From Halobacteriovorax sp. HLS (lineage in GTDB: Bacteria > Bdellovibrionota > Bacteriovoracia > Bacteriovoracales > Bacteriovoracaceae), in assembly GCF_004006665.1 (NCBI RefSeq), contig NZ_QOCL01000001.1, positions 496,001 to 560,000 of the forward strand: a DNA stretch of 64,000 bases, given 5' to 3'. The stretch's first letter is position 1, and every line of letters begins with the position of its first letter. The position numbers were made by a program, and so were the translations under genes. Of the stretch, positions 63,389-64,000 are shown piece by piece. The notes under the pieces were generated by a model. It did not search any database, had not been told where the DNA came from, and was given only the letters and a program-made list of their open reading frames with translations.

Positions 63389-64000
63389 TTATTTACCTGT
63401 AAAAACTGGTTTTCTTTTTTCAACAAATGCAGTGGTTCCCTCTTTCATATCTTCAGAACCAAATATTTCACCAAATTGACGGGCCTCTATTTCAAGACCT
63501 TCAACATTGGTTAAATCATTTCCAGCATTCATTACATGTTTAGCGAGTCCAACTGCAAGTGGAGAATTAAAAGAAATCTTTTTTAAAGTCTCCATAGCAC
63601 CAGAAATCATTTCTTCTTTAGTTTTAAAAACCTTAACAACAAGACCAACTTCTTTAGCTTCATCTATTAAAATATTTCGTCCTGTGTACATAACTTCTTT
63701 GGCACGTGCTCTGCCGATAAGTTTGGATAATCGTTGAGTCCCACCAAAGCCAGGAATAAGCCCTAGTTTAACTTCTGGCTGACCAAAGACCGCGCTTTCA
63801 GTCGCATAAATAAAATCACAACTCATGGCCATTTCACAACCACCACCTAGAGCAAAACCGTTAACACATGCAATTATTGGAAAAGGTAGCTCTTCCATTA
63901 AAAGGGTATTTTCTTGACCTAAAGTTGCAAAGTCATAGGCCTCATCTGAAGTCATCTCACTCATTTCAACAATATCTGCTCCAGCGATAAAAGCCTTCTC
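63389..64000 (-). CDS. enoyl-CoA hydratase/crotonase, N-terminus beyond window
   Basis: At least 203 residues; the frame is open to the right edge, and the codons beyond the first in-window Met read AFIAGADI, the usual crotonase phrase, so the true start lies outside. Catalytic Glu residues sit in ALGGGCEMA and FGQPEVKLG, and GFGGTQRL follows. It hydrates enoyl-CoA and pairs with the acyl-CoA dehydrogenase downstream. Confidence 0.93.
   Translation of the reverse strand, partial: EKAFIAGADIVEMSEMTSDEAYDFATLGQENTLLMEELPFPIIACVNGFALGGGCEMAMSCDFIYATESAVFGQPEVKLGLIPGFGGTQRLSKLIGRARAKEVMYTGRNILIDEAKEVGLVVKVFKTKEEMISGAMETLKKISFNSPLAVGLAKHVMNAGNDLTNVEGLEIEARQFGEIFGSEDMKEGTTAFVEKRKPVFTGK

Noticed and set aside
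1-64000. tRNA, rRNA or riboswitch genes
   Set aside because: No cloverleaf with a TTCGAAT-type T-loop and CCA-end, no rRNA-like block and no recognisable riboswitch core was noticed; a covariance-model scan was not possible.

Overview
This is an AT-rich, densely coded chromosomal window with overlapping start and stop codons, frequent TTG and GTG starts and near-zero gaps between convergent genes. The gene content fits a predatory or marine member of the Bdellovibrionota, most like Bacteriovoracaceae (Halobacteriovorax type). The clues are a diderm envelope set (tolQRAB, ftsEX with an EnvC-like factor, lapB), many c-di-GMP and protein-kinase signalling genes, acyl-CoA dehydrogenases, and a lysine/alanine-rich histone H1-like protein. 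The taxon is inferred from content and style; no rRNA or marker search was possible.

Layout. 0-6.6 kb: a minus-strand block with ftsE, ftsX, an EnvC-like degenerate LytM protein, an S41 protease, xseA and an edge-truncated histidine kinase that runs off the left end. 6.9-9 kb: a CheY-like regulator, CheR and an unknown protein. 9-12.3 kb: an HD hydrolase, a small basic protein and an NtrC-like AAA+ protein with altered catalytic motifs. 12.5-15.7 kb: tolQ-tolR-tolA-tolB. 15.8-21.6 kb: envelope genes (lapB, sppA, small exported proteins) and rlmN. 21.8-25.6 kb: an exported EEP-type hydrolase, an atypical response regulator and a glycosidase-barrel-like protein. 42.7-64 kb: housekeeping and lipid metabolism (three acyl-CoA dehydrogenases, thiolase, crotonase, pgi, mutL, miaA, a PEP synthase/PPDK regulator) and signalling (FHA-GGDEF, Ser/Thr kinase, GYF_2-PilZ, cNMP-binding protein).

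The standout is 25.7-42.6 kb, a compact, multi-operon protein-modification island. It encodes five radical SAM proteins, four with clear SPASM-like C-terminal cysteines. It also encodes ten predicted non-haem iron oxygenases from several families: four prolyl-4-hydroxylase-like, three small proteins with H-x-H or H-x-E metal motifs, two large ones and one JmjC/cupin_8-like. At its centre, behind a good sigma-70-type promoter, lies a 202-residue protein that ends in a Cys/His/Ser/Arg-rich tail with His at every third position (187, 190, 193, 196). It looks like a modified-peptide or modified-protein substrate. Two closely related SPASM maturases flank it on opposite strands. Two conserved unknown proteins follow it in the same operon. 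The right end of the island carries a type IV prepilin fused to a phage tail-spike (peptidase S74) chaperone domain, a tail-fibre-like protein and a small Tat-signal protein, co-directional with another hydroxylase.

A coherent reading, which is inference, is that the island makes and displays a heavily hydroxylated or cross-linked surface or secreted protein. It resembles the uncharacterised His-Xaa-Ser (Hxs) idea in its tail, but the oxygenase complement is unlike any system I can name. I saw no transposase, integrase, tRNA, rRNA or CRISPR array.
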